A stretch of 64,000 nucleotides of DNA from Strigamia acuminata. Its lineage: Eukaryota > Arthropoda > Chilopoda > Geophilomorpha > Linotaeniidae. The position numbers and the translations under genes are program-made. Position 1 is the stretch's first letter, and each line of letters starts with the position of its first letter. Below are positions 10,527-20,849 of the stretch, piece after piece. The stretch is from the NCBI GenBank assembly GCA_949358305.1, contig OX442315.1, positions 5,853,875 to 5,917,874 on the forward strand, read 5' to 3'. Under the pieces are notes generated by a model, which was not told the DNA's origin, ran no database searches, and saw only the letters and a list, made by a program, of their open reading frames with translations.

Positions 10527-12637
10527 TTAGTCGCTATCATTGCCACTGTCATCATCACTATCCACAAGTGCATCTTGGGAAGAATCTTCAAATATTAGTT
10601 CCAGGTCTACACCGTGTTTTTCGGCCATTAGCTCCAGCGCACCAACGTCAAAATGTTGTCTTCTCATTTCGTTAATTTTCAACGTCACTTCTAACTCCTC
10701 CAAAGAATCGATGTTTAACAGATGCTCAATCCCCGACGGCCCCAACAAGTTGCACCGATCAATTTCCAAACTTAAGAGTTTCTGGTCCGGACTAGCAGAT
10801 CTGAGCAAACGAGGAAAAAAATTCTTAGCGGCGCGGGTTACCGACGAATTACCGGAATCACGCGGGGCCAGTCGAGTGTTCTTCTTCGCCATCACGTCGG
10901 CCAACTCACGCGCAATTTTATTACTAAAGCCGGAGCAACAGAACAGACCAAGTTTCCACAGGTTGGGGCACATGGCCAACAACTCGTACAAATATCCGGA
11001 GGTCACCCAACGGTCGTTGGGATCGTACAGGGAAATTTCCATCAAGCTAACAAACCGCAAATTGCGCAAGCAAACTCGATCGAACGTGTCATTTTCCTCC
11101 GCTATTTTCGAGTCCCACATGGCGATTCTCAAGGTATCCAAATGCTTGAATTTCGTCAAACTCTGCAGCATTTTTAAGGTGAAAATTTTCGAAAAGATGT
11201 AGATTACGTTAATTTTAGGACATATGAGCGCGCCTATTTCCAACTTCTCCTCAATGTCGTCCTCAATGTCGTCGTCATCGTCAGGGTACCCCAACTGCAG
11301 CATTGTTAAATTGTATTGCTGCGGTGGCGCGCCGATCGACTGCAGCGCTTTGAGCCACTTGGTTTGATGGTGAGTGTCGAAGATTTTGATCAATTTCATC
11401 CTGTTCAGTATCAAGCAGTAGCAGTCCATTGAAAGTACGTCGCTCAACTTGACCTTTTCCAACGTTGTGCAGAGAGTGGAGTCTTGTGAGCAAAGTTTTC
11501 GTACGAAATCCTCCGTTGTTCTAAAGGCCCTAAGATCGGTGAGTGGCAGCCGAGCGATGTAGGTCGCCGCGTCGTCTTCAACGATGGTGTTATTAATATC
11601 TAGTACTTGGAGATTTTGCATAGTCTGGCATAGTTGTTTGAAGGCATTGTTTATCAGTGTACTATCGTCGGGCAGTTGTAACACCGTCAGATTCTGGGCG
11701 AATAGATACAATTAGTAGAATCAAAACAAATATAACAATGGCATGCGCACGCAAATTTCTTATGTACAAAATGTCGCGCACAGCAATGTCTTTTGGATTT
11801 CACATATTTCTCACGTACAAAATGATTTTTTTTTATCCAATAAAGCATTTCATAGAAAATGCAAGTTTTGCAAATCAAAATGCTATTTTTACACTTTAAA
11901 ATACAGTGTTTGCACCTCAAAATAAAATTTTTGCATCTCAAAATGAATTTTTGCACCTCAAAATGAGATTTTTGCACCTCAAAATGACATTTTTGCACCT
12001 TAAGATGCCATTTTTACACCAGAAGATAAATATTCCTGCCTGGAAATGCATTATTTTGATTGAAAATGGATTATTTTGCTTGAATATGCATTTTTTTTTG
12101 CTTGAGAATGCATTTTCTTTGTCTACTCACTTCCAACTTGTGGCCCCAAACTCGAAGCAAAAATTCCAAATCAAAATTTGGACCCATATCGCGCAACTGC
12201 AGTTCATATTGCTCTTCGTGTACAAATAGAGCAACATCCCACGCGTTTGGCTCGCGAACACTTTTGTCCCAAAAATCCTCGTCATTCAACTTCCTCAGCA
12301 TTTCTTCACGAACATCACGAGCTAAATCAAACAATTTCACATTAATAATTACGAAATAAATTCACAAACCCGAGTGACACTCACCCAGTTTATTCACGGC
12401 TGGTCTTTGACAAGATTCAGTACTGACAAACCTGACAACAAATTTGTAAAATAAAAATAAAAATTTGCAATCAAATTCCCTGAATCCCACTCACAAATCA
12501 GCAATGAGTTTATCTAAGTAATTCTTTAATTCCACCGTGTTTCTCATTCGATCGGTCTCCATTTCTTCAACTGGCCGTTGAATAATAGCCCGGAAAAGAC
12601 TTTTAATAGCCATGTCTGATAATTTTTGTACCCCCAT
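10527..12637 (-). CDS. LRR-family protein, copy D (intact, 4 exons, 515 aa)
   Basis: Spliced CDS complement of 12495-12637 (143 nt), 12385-12431 (47 nt), 12131-12321 (191 nt) and 10527-11693 (1167 nt); total 1548 nt, exactly 516 codons. Start at MGVQKLSDMAIKSLF. The donor GTGAGTGGG after exon 1a and acceptor TTGTCAG before exon 1b define an extra small exon absent in copy A. Exon 2 carries the NAWDVALFVHEEQ motif. Exon 3 carries LRRs (NLTVLQLPDD, LRAFRTTEDF, CPNLWKLGLFCC, LLSLEIDRCN) and an acidic DSDDDSGNDSD end. It is the closest relative of copy C over exon 3. An LRR binding role is inferred; the ligand is unknown. Confidence 0.8.
11870..12120. repeat. Degenerate intronic minisatellite (copy D intron 2)
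   Basis: Units of about 19-20 bp of the form CACCTCAAAATGACATTTTTG, drifting to GCTTGAATATGCATTTTTTT near the exon 2 donor. It lies at the same intron position as the repeats in copies A, C and F, with a different unit. Confidence 0.75.
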
Positions 12638-13108
12638 TTTGATTTTCTAAATTTCCTTCAACTCGGCAGATTTAAATTTCGAAAATAACAAGAGCCGCCG
12701 CTTGAATAGCTGAGCGACATCTTTATTAATGTCCACATGGCTTATTTGGTTGCTGCAGAGTAGCAACAATACACAACAGCTACAACAGATAAACGTCTGT
12801 TAATGTCTGTGACCAACTAGCTGTCACCAGTCGGCACTGGCGACATTATGAGGATGATCTTCAGCAACTCCTATGGCGTATCGTCGGAGCTGCGTCCTGA
12901 TTGCAGCCAAACAGTGTTGAGATTATGCTTGGATGTGGTAATTTGCATCAGATGTAGTTGGAGACAAAACTGGAAAAAGGACAAAAACAACAAATACTGC
13001 GGGGCGGTCGACATGGCATATTAACTTTTTATTTTTCAATACAAAAAGAATCGACTTAATGCAGACACGAAGCCTCTGACAACTCGTTGGTCGCCATCAT
13101 TGCCACCA
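12638..13108. other. Intergenic stretch upstream of LRR copy D
   Basis: Contains a diverged upstream motif (ACAGCTACAACAGATAAACG, about 12,776-12,795) and a less AT-rich block at about 12,800-12,930 with no recognisable gene. The block at 13,010-13,090 matches the shared 3' end of the next LRR copy (GACATGGCATATTAACTTTT, ATTAATGCAGACACG-like). Confidence 0.5.
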
Positions 13109-13877
13109 TCAACCTTCAAGCACATCATCGTGCTGGTCTACAAATTTTATTTCCATCTTCACTCCGTGTTTTTCCGCCATTAGCTGCATTGCACCAACGT
13201 CAAAATGTTGTCTTCGCGTCTCATCAATTCGCAAAAGTATCACCAACTCCACCAAAGAATCGATTTTTAACAGATCCTTGATCCCCAACGGCCCCAACAA
13301 ATCGCATTCACCTCCGGGCAGTTGTAACCCTGTCAGATTCTGTGCGAATAGATAGAATTAAGAAAATTAAAACAAATATAGCAATGAAATGTGCACGCAA
13401 ATTTCTTATGTGCAAATTGTGTTTGTTTTTCAAGAAAATATACATTTTTGTTAAAAACACCACTTGTATGTGGAGATAGTTCAATTTGTGTACTCACTTT
13501 CAACTTGTGGCTACAAACTTGAAGAAAAAAATCCAAATCAAAGTTTGGACTCACACAGCCCAATGCCAGGTCTCTCTGCTCTTTGTATACAAACGGCGCG
13601 ATATCCCTCGCCTCTGGCTTGCGAACACTTGCGTCCGAAAAGTCAAGAAATATAACTTCTTCAGAATATCTTCACGAACATTACCAGCTAAATCAAACAA
13701 TTTGATGTTGATAATTGTGAAATAAATGCACAAGTCCGTGTGAAACTCACGTAGTTTATCGAAATAAGCGATTAATTGCATCGTCTCTTTCATTTTAACG
13801 TCAAAACTATCTTCGACGTTCCATTGAATGATACGCCTAAAAATAATTTGAATCGCGATGTCCGCTCACGTCTGCAT
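13109..13877 (-). pseudogene. LRR-family copy E, triply disrupted
   Basis: All three exons can be placed: complement 13751-13877 (127 nt), 13498-13687 (190 nt) and 13109-13339. There is a TGA at codon 4 of exon 1 (MQT stop). Exon 2 has one base less than the family's 191 nt near 13,650, so EARDIAPFVYKEQ is out of frame with its start. Exon 3 has lost almost all LRRs: NLTGLQLPGG runs in frame straight into ECDLLGPLGIKDLL. The splice sites are still normal. Confidence 0.8.
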
Positions 13878-14269
13878 TTTCGATCCGCTGATGATATTCA
13901 GATGTAAAATTTCCCTTTCGTTCGTTTACACGTTTTAATTTTCTAAACTTCCAACAATAGTTACTGCGGCAACAGATAAACAAACCCCGAAATGTTAAAC
14001 AAACAATAAGCGGGCGGGGTATAATTTGTCCAAATCAGCCATTTTGCTTCGGCAAAAATATAACCAGAAACAATAAAAATAAAACAACCAAAAATGGGGA
14101 TTGGTATAGCATTTTTACCTGTTTAACATCTGCTTTGCTTCATCAAGAAAAAACATGAATTGCTAATGGAGGTTTGTGTGTGCTTTGTGTGTTTGAATTG
14201 TGCTGTGATGTAATGTTATTTGTAGGAAGTTATGATGCTGAAAAGCGAACAAGTTCCATTCTGCAATCG

Positions 14270-15360
14270 AATCTACAACAACGGCTAGCTTTTGCAAAAT
14301 TTTGTTACTGAAGCCGGAGCACTGCTAAAGACGAGATTCTCCAGTTTGGGACACACGTCTAACAACTCGAACAAATAACCAGAGCTAACTCAACGATCTG
14401 TGCTGTCATACGGGGAAAATTCCACCAATTTATCAAACCGCAAATCGCGCAAACAAACTCGATCGAACGCATCATTTTCCTTCGCTATTTTCACGTCCGA
14501 GTAAAAACGCATGTCGACGTATGAACAACTTGCGCAATTTCTTGAATTTCGTCAAACTGTGCAGCATTTTGAGGGTGAAGATATTCTGGGTTATGTCGAT
14601 TCGGGAAACTTTAGGACACGTCAGCGCGCCTATATTGTTACGTGTGGGTTGGGGTGATCCACACACATAACAAATGCCAATTAATTTAGCAAAGACCTTG
14701 AAATCCTTTAGGTGAAATGATTGAGAGAACTGATTTATCACTTAAATAAATCTCTTTATTTCAGTGGGATTTATTACAATCTTAATCAAAATCAAATGAT
14801 AAACATAATCCTTTATTTATACAAACATAAAGAAATAAGCAAGAATGATAATCAATGAATGTTTCAGAATTGTTGGACTAGGCGGGGTGGGACCAAGCGC
14901 TGCGTGCGCTGGTCCACAGAAGCCTTTACTTACCATGTTAACTGTTTGAGGCTCAGAACAAATCTGCTCTCTCAAACTCACTCAGCTCACCAGGTAAACT
15001 CTGGGTCCACCCCCGCTCTGCCTGATTGAATGGCCCAGTTGCTCTGTGCATAATTAGCACAGCGACAACTGGTGAGCGAGTTTGGAAACTCCAGTGTGCC
15101 TAGTGGGAGCTTTCGGAGTTATTAATGTAAACAGAGCATTTAGGCCCGCTGTCGTACAGCGAGGTCCGCGCTCGTAACAATATCCAGCTCCTCCTCAACG
15201 GCGTCGTGAGGGTACGACAACACCAATACTCTCAGATTGTATTGCTGCGATGGCGAGCCGATCGGCTGCAGCGCTTTGCACCACTTGGAATCGAAAGTGT
15301 CCAAATCGTTGATCGATTTCACCTGTTCAATATCATGCAGAATCAGTTCATTAAAATTTA
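14270..15360 (-). pseudogene. LRR exon-3 fragment split by a solo LTR
   Basis: The minus strand matches the middle of the family's exon 3 in two parts, about 14,280-14,635 and 15,180-15,360 (ALTCPKVSRIDITQNIFTLKML; KWCKALQPIGSPSQQYNLRVL). The parts are separated by the LTR at 14,636-15,179. Removing the insertion and one copy of ATAT rejoins the homology exactly. No exon 1 or 2 is attached. Confidence 0.75.
14636..15179. mobile_element. Solo LTR of a Ty3/gypsy-type element (544 bp)
   Basis: It begins TGTTACG and ends CGTAACA and is flanked by a 4-bp duplication ATAT (14,632-14,635 and 15,180-15,183). The empty site is visible in the sister fragment at about 2972 (CCTATATCCAGC). AATAAATCTCTTTATTT at about 14,743-14,760 suggests the polyadenylation region. 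The 5'-TG...CA-3' ends, 4-bp duplication and lack of internal genes indicate LTR-LTR recombination. The gypsy assignment is an inference from the TGTTACG start and duplication length. Confidence 0.8.
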
Positions 15361-15469
15361 AAGCAGCTATTTTTGAATAATTAAATCTATTTTCTAATTG
15401 ACAATATTTCTTCTTTTTGTCATTTTTTGTTCACGTTTCGGCCACTGTGTGTGCAATTTAAGTCCTCCT

Positions 15470-15545
15470 TTGATACTTACCTTTAACTTGTGACCGCAAA
15501 CTTTAAGAAAAAACTCAAAATCAAACTTTGCACTGGGAAAAAACA
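15470..15545 (-). pseudogene. Orphan LRR-family exon-2 fragment
   Basis: The minus strand encodes PSAKFDFEFFLKVCGHKLK followed by a GTAAGTATC donor. It is closest to exon 2 of copy B (SAKFDFLFLLKICGYKLR), with the same flanking intron sequence (CACAGTGGCCGAA). The 5' half of the exon is missing and no exon 1 is nearby. Confidence 0.65.
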
Positions 15546-15635
15546 CATGACACTTGTTCGACATGGCATATTCACTTTTTATTGTTGAATACAAAGAAAT
15601 CGAATTAATGCAGACACGCAGCTTCTGACAACTCG

Positions 15636-17588
15636 TTAGTCGCCGACGTCACCATCGTCGCTCTCAACATCGCTCCAATCGTCGCTGTCATCGCTGTTCT
15701 CATCGCCATCATTGCCACCATCATCTTCAAGTACATCATCTTCAAGTACATCATCGTCCGGGTCTAGAAATTCTAATTGCAGCTTCACTCCGTGTTTTTC
15801 AGCCATTAACTGCAGCGCACCAACGTCAAAATGTTGTCTTCTCATCTCGTTAATTTCCAAGCTCACTTCTAACTCCTTCAGAGAACCGATTTTTAAGAGA
15901 TCCTCAATCCCCGACGGCCCCAACAAGTCGCACTCTACAATTTCCAGACGTTTGAGTGTCTTCGCCATGACTGGACTGCCAAAAAATGGCCACAACAAAA
16001 ACGAGAAAAAATAGTTGACAATAGCACGGATCGGTGAAAATGCAGCGCTCCTTTTCGCCATCACGTCGGCCAACTCGTGCGCAATTTTGTTAGTGAAGCT
16101 GGAGCAAAAGAAAATACCGAGTTTCTCCAGATTGGGACACAAAAACAAAAAACAAAAAACCAGAGGTCACCCGATCGTTTCGATCGAGTAGGGTAAATTC
16201 GGCCAAGTTCTCAAACCGCAAATCTCGCAAACAAACGCGATCAAAAGCCTCATTTTCCTCCGCTATCACGTCCGCGTCTTCGTCCATGAAGACGACCAAG
16301 TTGTTCAACTTCTTGAATTTTGTCAAACTCTGCAGCATTTTGAGGGTGAAGATTTTCGGGACGATGTTGACTGCGGAAACTTTAGGACACGTGAGCGTGG
16401 CTATTTCCAGTTCGCCCTCAATGTCGTCGTCGCGATAGTACTCCAACACCAATCTTCTCAGATTGAATTGCTGCGGTGGCGCGCCAATCGGTAGCAGCGC
16501 TTTTAGCCACTTGGAATCGCCAGTGTCCAAGGATTCTATTGATTTCATCGTGTTCAATATCAAACGGAAGCAGTCTAGTGGAAGTTCATCGCTAAGCGTG
16601 AAACGTTTTAATGTTTTTCTGAGGGTGGAGTCGTCTGCGCACAGTTTTTTAACGAAATCTTCAGTGATTCTTTTGGCAACCAGCCCATCGAGTTTCAGCC
16701 GAGCGATGTACATCGCCGTGTCGTCTTCAGCCTCAGTCTCAGAGATATCGAGCGTCGATAGCTTTGGCAAAGTCTGGCACATTCTTTTGCAAACATTAGC
16801 TGTCAGTGTACATCCATATGGTAGGACTAACGTTGTCAGATTCTGTGCGAATAGATACAATTAGTAGAATTAAAACAATTTTTTTGTCTCACACAGTAAT
16901 GGCATGTTGCATGTGCAAGTCTTTTCGATTTAACATTAGTGTGCATGCAAATTTCTCAAATACAAAATGTGTATTATATCAAAAATTAAAATTTTTGTTA
17001 GAAAAATGGAATTTTTTGTTAGAAAATTGGAATTTTTGTTAGAAAATTGGGATTTTTGTTAGAAAATTGGAATTTTTGTTAGAAAATTGGAATTTTTGTT
17101 AGAAAATTGGGATTTTTGTTAGAAAATTGGGATTTTTGTTCGAAATCTTAATAATTTTATGTTCCACCACTGTGTTGACTTAGTTCCCTCTCTTTACCCA
17201 CCTTCAATTTGTGGCCACAAATTCTAAGAAAAAAATCCAAATTAAAATTTGGACTCATAAACTGCAAATCCAGTTTTTCCTGCTCTTCGTGTACAAACAG
17301 AGCGACGTCCCACGCCTCTGGCAAGGGAATACTTTCGTCCCAAAAATTCGAGTCCCGGTGATTTAACTTCTGCAGCATATCTTCACGGACATTTCGAGCT
17401 AAATCAAACAATTTCATATTGATAATTACGAAATAAATCCACAAATCTTTGTGACACTCACGTAGTTTATCGAAATAACTGATTAATTTCAAAGTATTTT
17501 TCATACGAGCGTCGTCCAATACTTCGACGTTCCATTGCATAATACAATCGAAAATTGTTTCTGTCACCATGTCCTGTAATTTCTCCAT
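15636..17588 (-). pseudogene. LRR-family copy F, frameshift in exon 3
   Basis: Exons: complement 17462-17588 (127 nt), 17202-17398 (197 nt, two extra codons in frame) and 15636-16842. Exons 1 and 2 are open and have good splice sites. In exon 3 the block encoding FLFELLAMCPNL in copy A is replaced at about 16,140-16,165 by a T/G-rich run 5 nt shorter, which throws the frame. The first part ends with unrelated residues at 16,090, while CPNLEKLGIFFC and the rest of the LRRs plus a long acidic tail continue in the other frame to 15,636. It is the closest sister of copy A. Confidence 0.75.
16975..17150. repeat. Intronic minisatellite, 20-bp unit (copy F intron 2)
   Basis: About eight units of GAAAATTGGAATTTTTGTTA, the same position and nearly the same unit as in copy A intron 2 but with fewer copies. 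Confidence 0.9.
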
Positions 17589-17729
17589 GTTTGATTCTTC
17601 TTAATAAATTTTAGACATTTAGTACTGAAATTTTAGTTTGGGTTTATACCTGAAACTTAATAGCTACAAAAAATTTTCTAAACTTTACGGCCAAAATGTT
17701 ATGATGGAGTGCTGAAATTGTTAACAATG

Positions 17730-17753
17730 GTTACTGCAGCAACAGATAAACAA
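17730..17753 (-). promoter_or_regulatory. Conserved upstream motif of LRR copy F
   Basis: GTTACTGCAGCAACAGATAA, followed by ACAA, about 145 bp upstream of the copy F ATG. Identical to the copy A motif in sequence and spacing. Confidence 0.5.
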
Positions 17754-18059
17754 TCCTCGAAATGTTAAACAAATAATAAGCAAGCGGGCTATATCTCATC
17801 TAAACTCGGACATTTTGCTTCGGCTAAGGTAAAACCAGAAACCAAACGAAACATTAAAAAGAAACAACCAAAAATGGCGATTGGTATAGCTATTTTACCT
17901 GTTTAACATCTGCTTTCTTTACTCAATAAGAGACATGAATTGCTAATGGAGGTTTTTGTATGTGGTTTGTGTGTTTGAATTGCTCCGTAATGTAATTGAA
18001 TTTGAACGAAGTGATGATGCTGATGACGCTGAAAAGTGAAAAAGTTCCATTCTGCAATC

Positions 18060-18290
18060 TGATTTCCAACAACGTTCATGACGTCGGCCGACTCGGCGGC
18101 AATTTTGTTACTGAAGCCGGAGCACTGCAAGAGAACGAGATTCTCCAGTTTGGGACACATGTCTAACAACTCGAATAAATAACCAGAGCTAATTCAACGA
18201 TACAGCCTAAATTCCACCAATTTATCAAACCACAAATCGCGCAAACAAACTCAATCAAACGCACCATTTTCCTCCGCTATTTTCATATGA
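18060..18290 (-). pseudogene. LRR exon-3 fragment
   Basis: The minus strand keeps SADVMN, LLDMCPKLENLVLLQCSGFSNK and a broken DNLVEF block, then stops abruptly at about 18,288. It corresponds to the fragments at 2620 and 14,270 and has the same upstream spacer. Confidence 0.65.
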
Positions 18291-18384
18291 CATAAATATG
18301 ATAAATAAAGATTTCTGCTTAATTTCGGACAACATTCATAAAAAAGGTTGACACTTGTTCGACATGGCTCATTCACCTTTTATA

Positions 18385-18425
18385 GTGTGGAGTGGTGTAG
18401 GCCACCCTTGGCCAAGCGGTTACAA
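18385..18425. mobile_element. Short fragment of the repeat also seen at 48,868-49,505
   Basis: GGCCACCCTTGGCCAAGCGG followed by TTACAA matches the right end of the longer repeat at about 49,475-49,505 (CTGGGTGGCCAAGCGGTCAC). Only the terminal part is present. Confidence 0.45.
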
Positions 18426-18429
18426 ATGT

Positions 18430-18660
18430 TTAATTTTTGATGCAGAAAATGATGAAACTCGTCCGTAACATTAACTGCCACCAGGTTTGCCACAGTGGCT
18501 CAGTCTGTTGAATAAATGTAAAATTATTGTTTAAGTTGCACTTTTTTAAAATAAATATGAGTAATATTAGTTTCAGACAAAATTCAGAAATAAGGTTTGT
18601 TTCAAATCTACATGTGACACTTGTTCGACATGGCATATTCACTTTTTATTGTTGAATACA
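18430..18660. repeat. LRR-cluster intergenic repeat (unit 3)
   Basis: Third copy of the block at 5930-6160 (GCCACAGTGGCTCAGTCTGT, TGAATAAATGTAAAAT, GACACTTGTTCGACATGGCA), immediately downstream of copy G. Confidence 0.6.
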
Positions 18661-18702
18661 AAAAAATCGAATTAATGCAGACACACAGCCTCTGACAACT
18701 CG

Positions 18703-19058
18703 TTAGTCGCCATCATTGCCACCATCATTTTCAAGTACATTATTTTCAAGTACATCATCTTCAAGTACATCATCGTCCGGGTCTAGAAATTCTAATTCCA
18801 GCTTCACTTCTTGTTTTTCAGCCATTAGCTGCAGCGCACCAACGTCAAAATGTCGCCTTCTCATCTCATCAATTCGCAAAGTTACTTCTAACTCCTCCAA
18901 ACCATCGATTTTTAACAGATCCTCGATCCCCGGCGACCCCAACAAGTCGCACCCCTCAATGTACAATCTTTTGAGTTTCTTCTGTCCGAAACTAAATGGC
19001 CTCAACAACGAATGGACTAAAAATTGACAGTGGCACGGACTACCGGAAAATACATCAT
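18703..19058 (-). pseudogene. LRR-family copy G, cut off by the 7-kb element
   Basis: Only the 3' part of exon 3 remains: LKRLYIEGCDLLGSPGIEDLL, MRRRHFDVGALQLMAEKQ and an acidic tail with repeats of DDVLE and NNVLE. Homology to copies C and D stops at about 19,058, where the terminal repeat of the neighbouring element begins. The rest of the gene is not found on the far side of the element. Confidence 0.75.
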
Positions 19059-19185
19059 GGTACAGTTGGCACCACATTCGCCAGCACCACATTCGCGGGG
19101 AGACCAGACTTAAGCGATCGATAATCGGTATTTCTAAAAGCTGGCGCAACGGTAGATCTGGAGGGAATTGGAGTTTAAAATTCAA
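19059..19185 (+). repeat. Left terminal inverted repeat of the 7-kb element
   Basis: Contains a doubled 13-mer GCACCACATTCGC, then GGGGAGACCAGACTTAAGCG and ATCGATAATCGGT. The reverse complement lies at 25,930-26,054 with scattered mismatches. Confidence 0.85.
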
Positions 19186-19392
19186 AACTGGTTTAAAATA
19201 AGAAATAAAACAAAACTAAAATAAAATCTAATAATAACAATTAAAATTTCCCAAAAATAAAATTTTATATTCATTCGGGGGCACAAGGTAAATTGGTTTA
19301 AAAAAATTATTTTATTTTGATTAAATATTATAATAAAGCAACGACAATGTGTATGGTTGAATGAAAATTTGAGAATATTACAATGTTAAAAG

Positions 19393-20166
19393 TTACTGGT
19401 CGCCGTTCGGGTCGACAGCTTCTGCGACAGCTTTTGCCACAGCCTCTGCGACGGCCTTTGCGACGGCCTCTGCAGCCGCCTCTGCAGCGGCCTCTGTGGC
19501 AGCCTTTGCGGCAGCCGCTTCGGCGGCAGCTTCTGCGGCAGCCCGTGCGGCAGCCCGCCTGGAAGACCGATTGTTTTTAAATTGGCCACGAGAAGCCTTA
19601 AATTGGCCACGAGAAGCCTTAAATTGGCCACGAGAAGCCTGAAATTGGCCACGAGAAGCCTGAAATTGGCCACGAGAAGCCTGAAATTGGCCACGAGAAG
19701 CCTGAAATTGGTCACGAGAAGCCTGAAATTGGCCACGAGAAGCCTGAAATTGGCCACGAGAAGCCTGAAATTGGCCACGAGAAGCCTGAAATTGGCCACG
19801 AGAAGCCTGAAATTGGTCACGAGAAGCCTGAAATTGGCCACGATTGTTGTTGTGACCTCGATTGTTACCGTTTTGCCCACCGCGGTAATTTCTACCGTTG
19901 TTAGGCCAGTTTCCACCGCCGTTATTACAACCGTAATTACAACAGTTATTTCCACCGCAGTTATTTCCACCCGCGTGATTTCCACCGTAATTACAACAGT
20001 TATTTCCACCCGCGTGATTTCCACCGTAATTACAACAGTTATTTCCACCCGCGTGATTTCCACCGTAATTACAACAGTTATTTCCACCCGCGTGATTTCC
20101 ACCGTAATTACAACAGTTATTACAAAAGTTATTTCCACCGCCATTTTGCCAGTTTTGCGACTGCAT
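19393..20166 (-). CDS. Asn/Gly/Gln-rich repeat protein (257 aa), outward-facing gene
   Basis: Single open frame from ATG at 20,166 (context CAACATGCAG) to 19,393. Residues about 13-85 contain five repeats of the type CCNYGGNHAGGNN (13 aa). Residues about 107-200 contain about 14 copies of the heptad GQFQASR. The last 50 residues are Ala/Glu-rich, likely helical. There is no signal peptide or membrane segment. The 21-nt DNA period behind GQFQASR is tightly repeated. Composition resembles prion-like or structural low-complexity proteins; no family is recognised. A shorter homologue starts in the mirrored place at 25,393. The reverse strand of the same stretch is also open but is a shadow of the repeat. 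Confidence 0.6.
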   Translation of the reverse strand: MQSQNWQNGGGNNFCNNCCNYGGNHAGGNNCCNYGGNHAGGNNCCNYGGNHAGGNNCCNYGGNHAGGNNCGGNNCCNYGCNNGGGNWPNNGRNYRGGQNGNNRGHNNNRGQFQASRDQFQASRGQFQASRGQFQASRGQFQASRGQFQASRDQFQASRGQFQASRGQFQASRGQFQASRGQFKASRGQFKASRGQFKNNRSSRRAAARAAAEAAAEAAAAKAATEAAAEAAAEAVAKAVAEAVAKAVAEAVDPNGDQ

Positions 20167-20439
20167 GTTGACCAGTTGAATTGCGAATAATAACTTGACT
20201 ATGAAATTAGCCCTGCTTTTATACTAAGATAAAATACGTTATAATGGCGTAACGTTATTGTCACGTTAATAACGCGATACCGCACGTACACAATCAATGA
20301 CTCGGTAATTAACAAAATTATCATTGTATGAATGTTTATCATCGTGAACTTTTAAATTTTTGTGTGATTTATCAAGTTATGGTTTTTAATAAACGTTTTT
20401 AATGTTTGCCGATTGTATGAGTTCGAGAGCCGCTTCGAG

Positions 20440-20660
20440 AAAATATCGGTACAAACGGAGCATTCCGAAAATCAAATAAAAGTGCAATAAAATTGATTTT
20501 TTTTAAACTTTTTTTTATTATAATTGTGCGCACGCAAATCGTCGATAAAAATGTCACGGAAATTGTCGTACGACGTCGGAAATATTGCTAAACGCAAAAC
20601 GATCGTCGTATTTCGTATACCCGTTGTCGTCAATAATATTTTTTGTTTTTAAACTTTTTT
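20440..20660 (-). promoter_or_regulatory. Inverted promoter-like block, left arm
   Basis: About 200 bp (CGGAGCATTCCGAAAATCAA, GTCACGGAAATTGTCGTACG, CGTATTTCGTATACCCG) matching 25,080-25,270 in reverse complement. It sits 270-490 bp upstream of the outward gene starting at 20,166, as its twin sits upstream of 25,393. Shared control of the two genes is inferred from position. Confidence 0.5.
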
Positions 20661-20849
20661 ACTTAAAAATGTACTAAGCGGTTGGACCACCACCTGATGC
20701 AAACATAATTATTTATAATTGCGTGTACAGGGCTTACCTGCGCATCTCGTCGGGGTGCTTTGGCCGTTAGGCTACACTGCGCATCTTGCATTAAAATTTT
20801 ACACACACATCGATTTCTTCTTATCCAGACATGCAAATTTTATGAAAAT

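Noticed and set aside
19386-20190. Alternative open frames over the GQFQASR repeat on both strands (VITVEITRVEITV and LKLATRS repeats)
   Set aside because: They are shadows of the 21- and 39-bp repeats. The chosen frame has the start context shared with the mirrored gene at 25,393.
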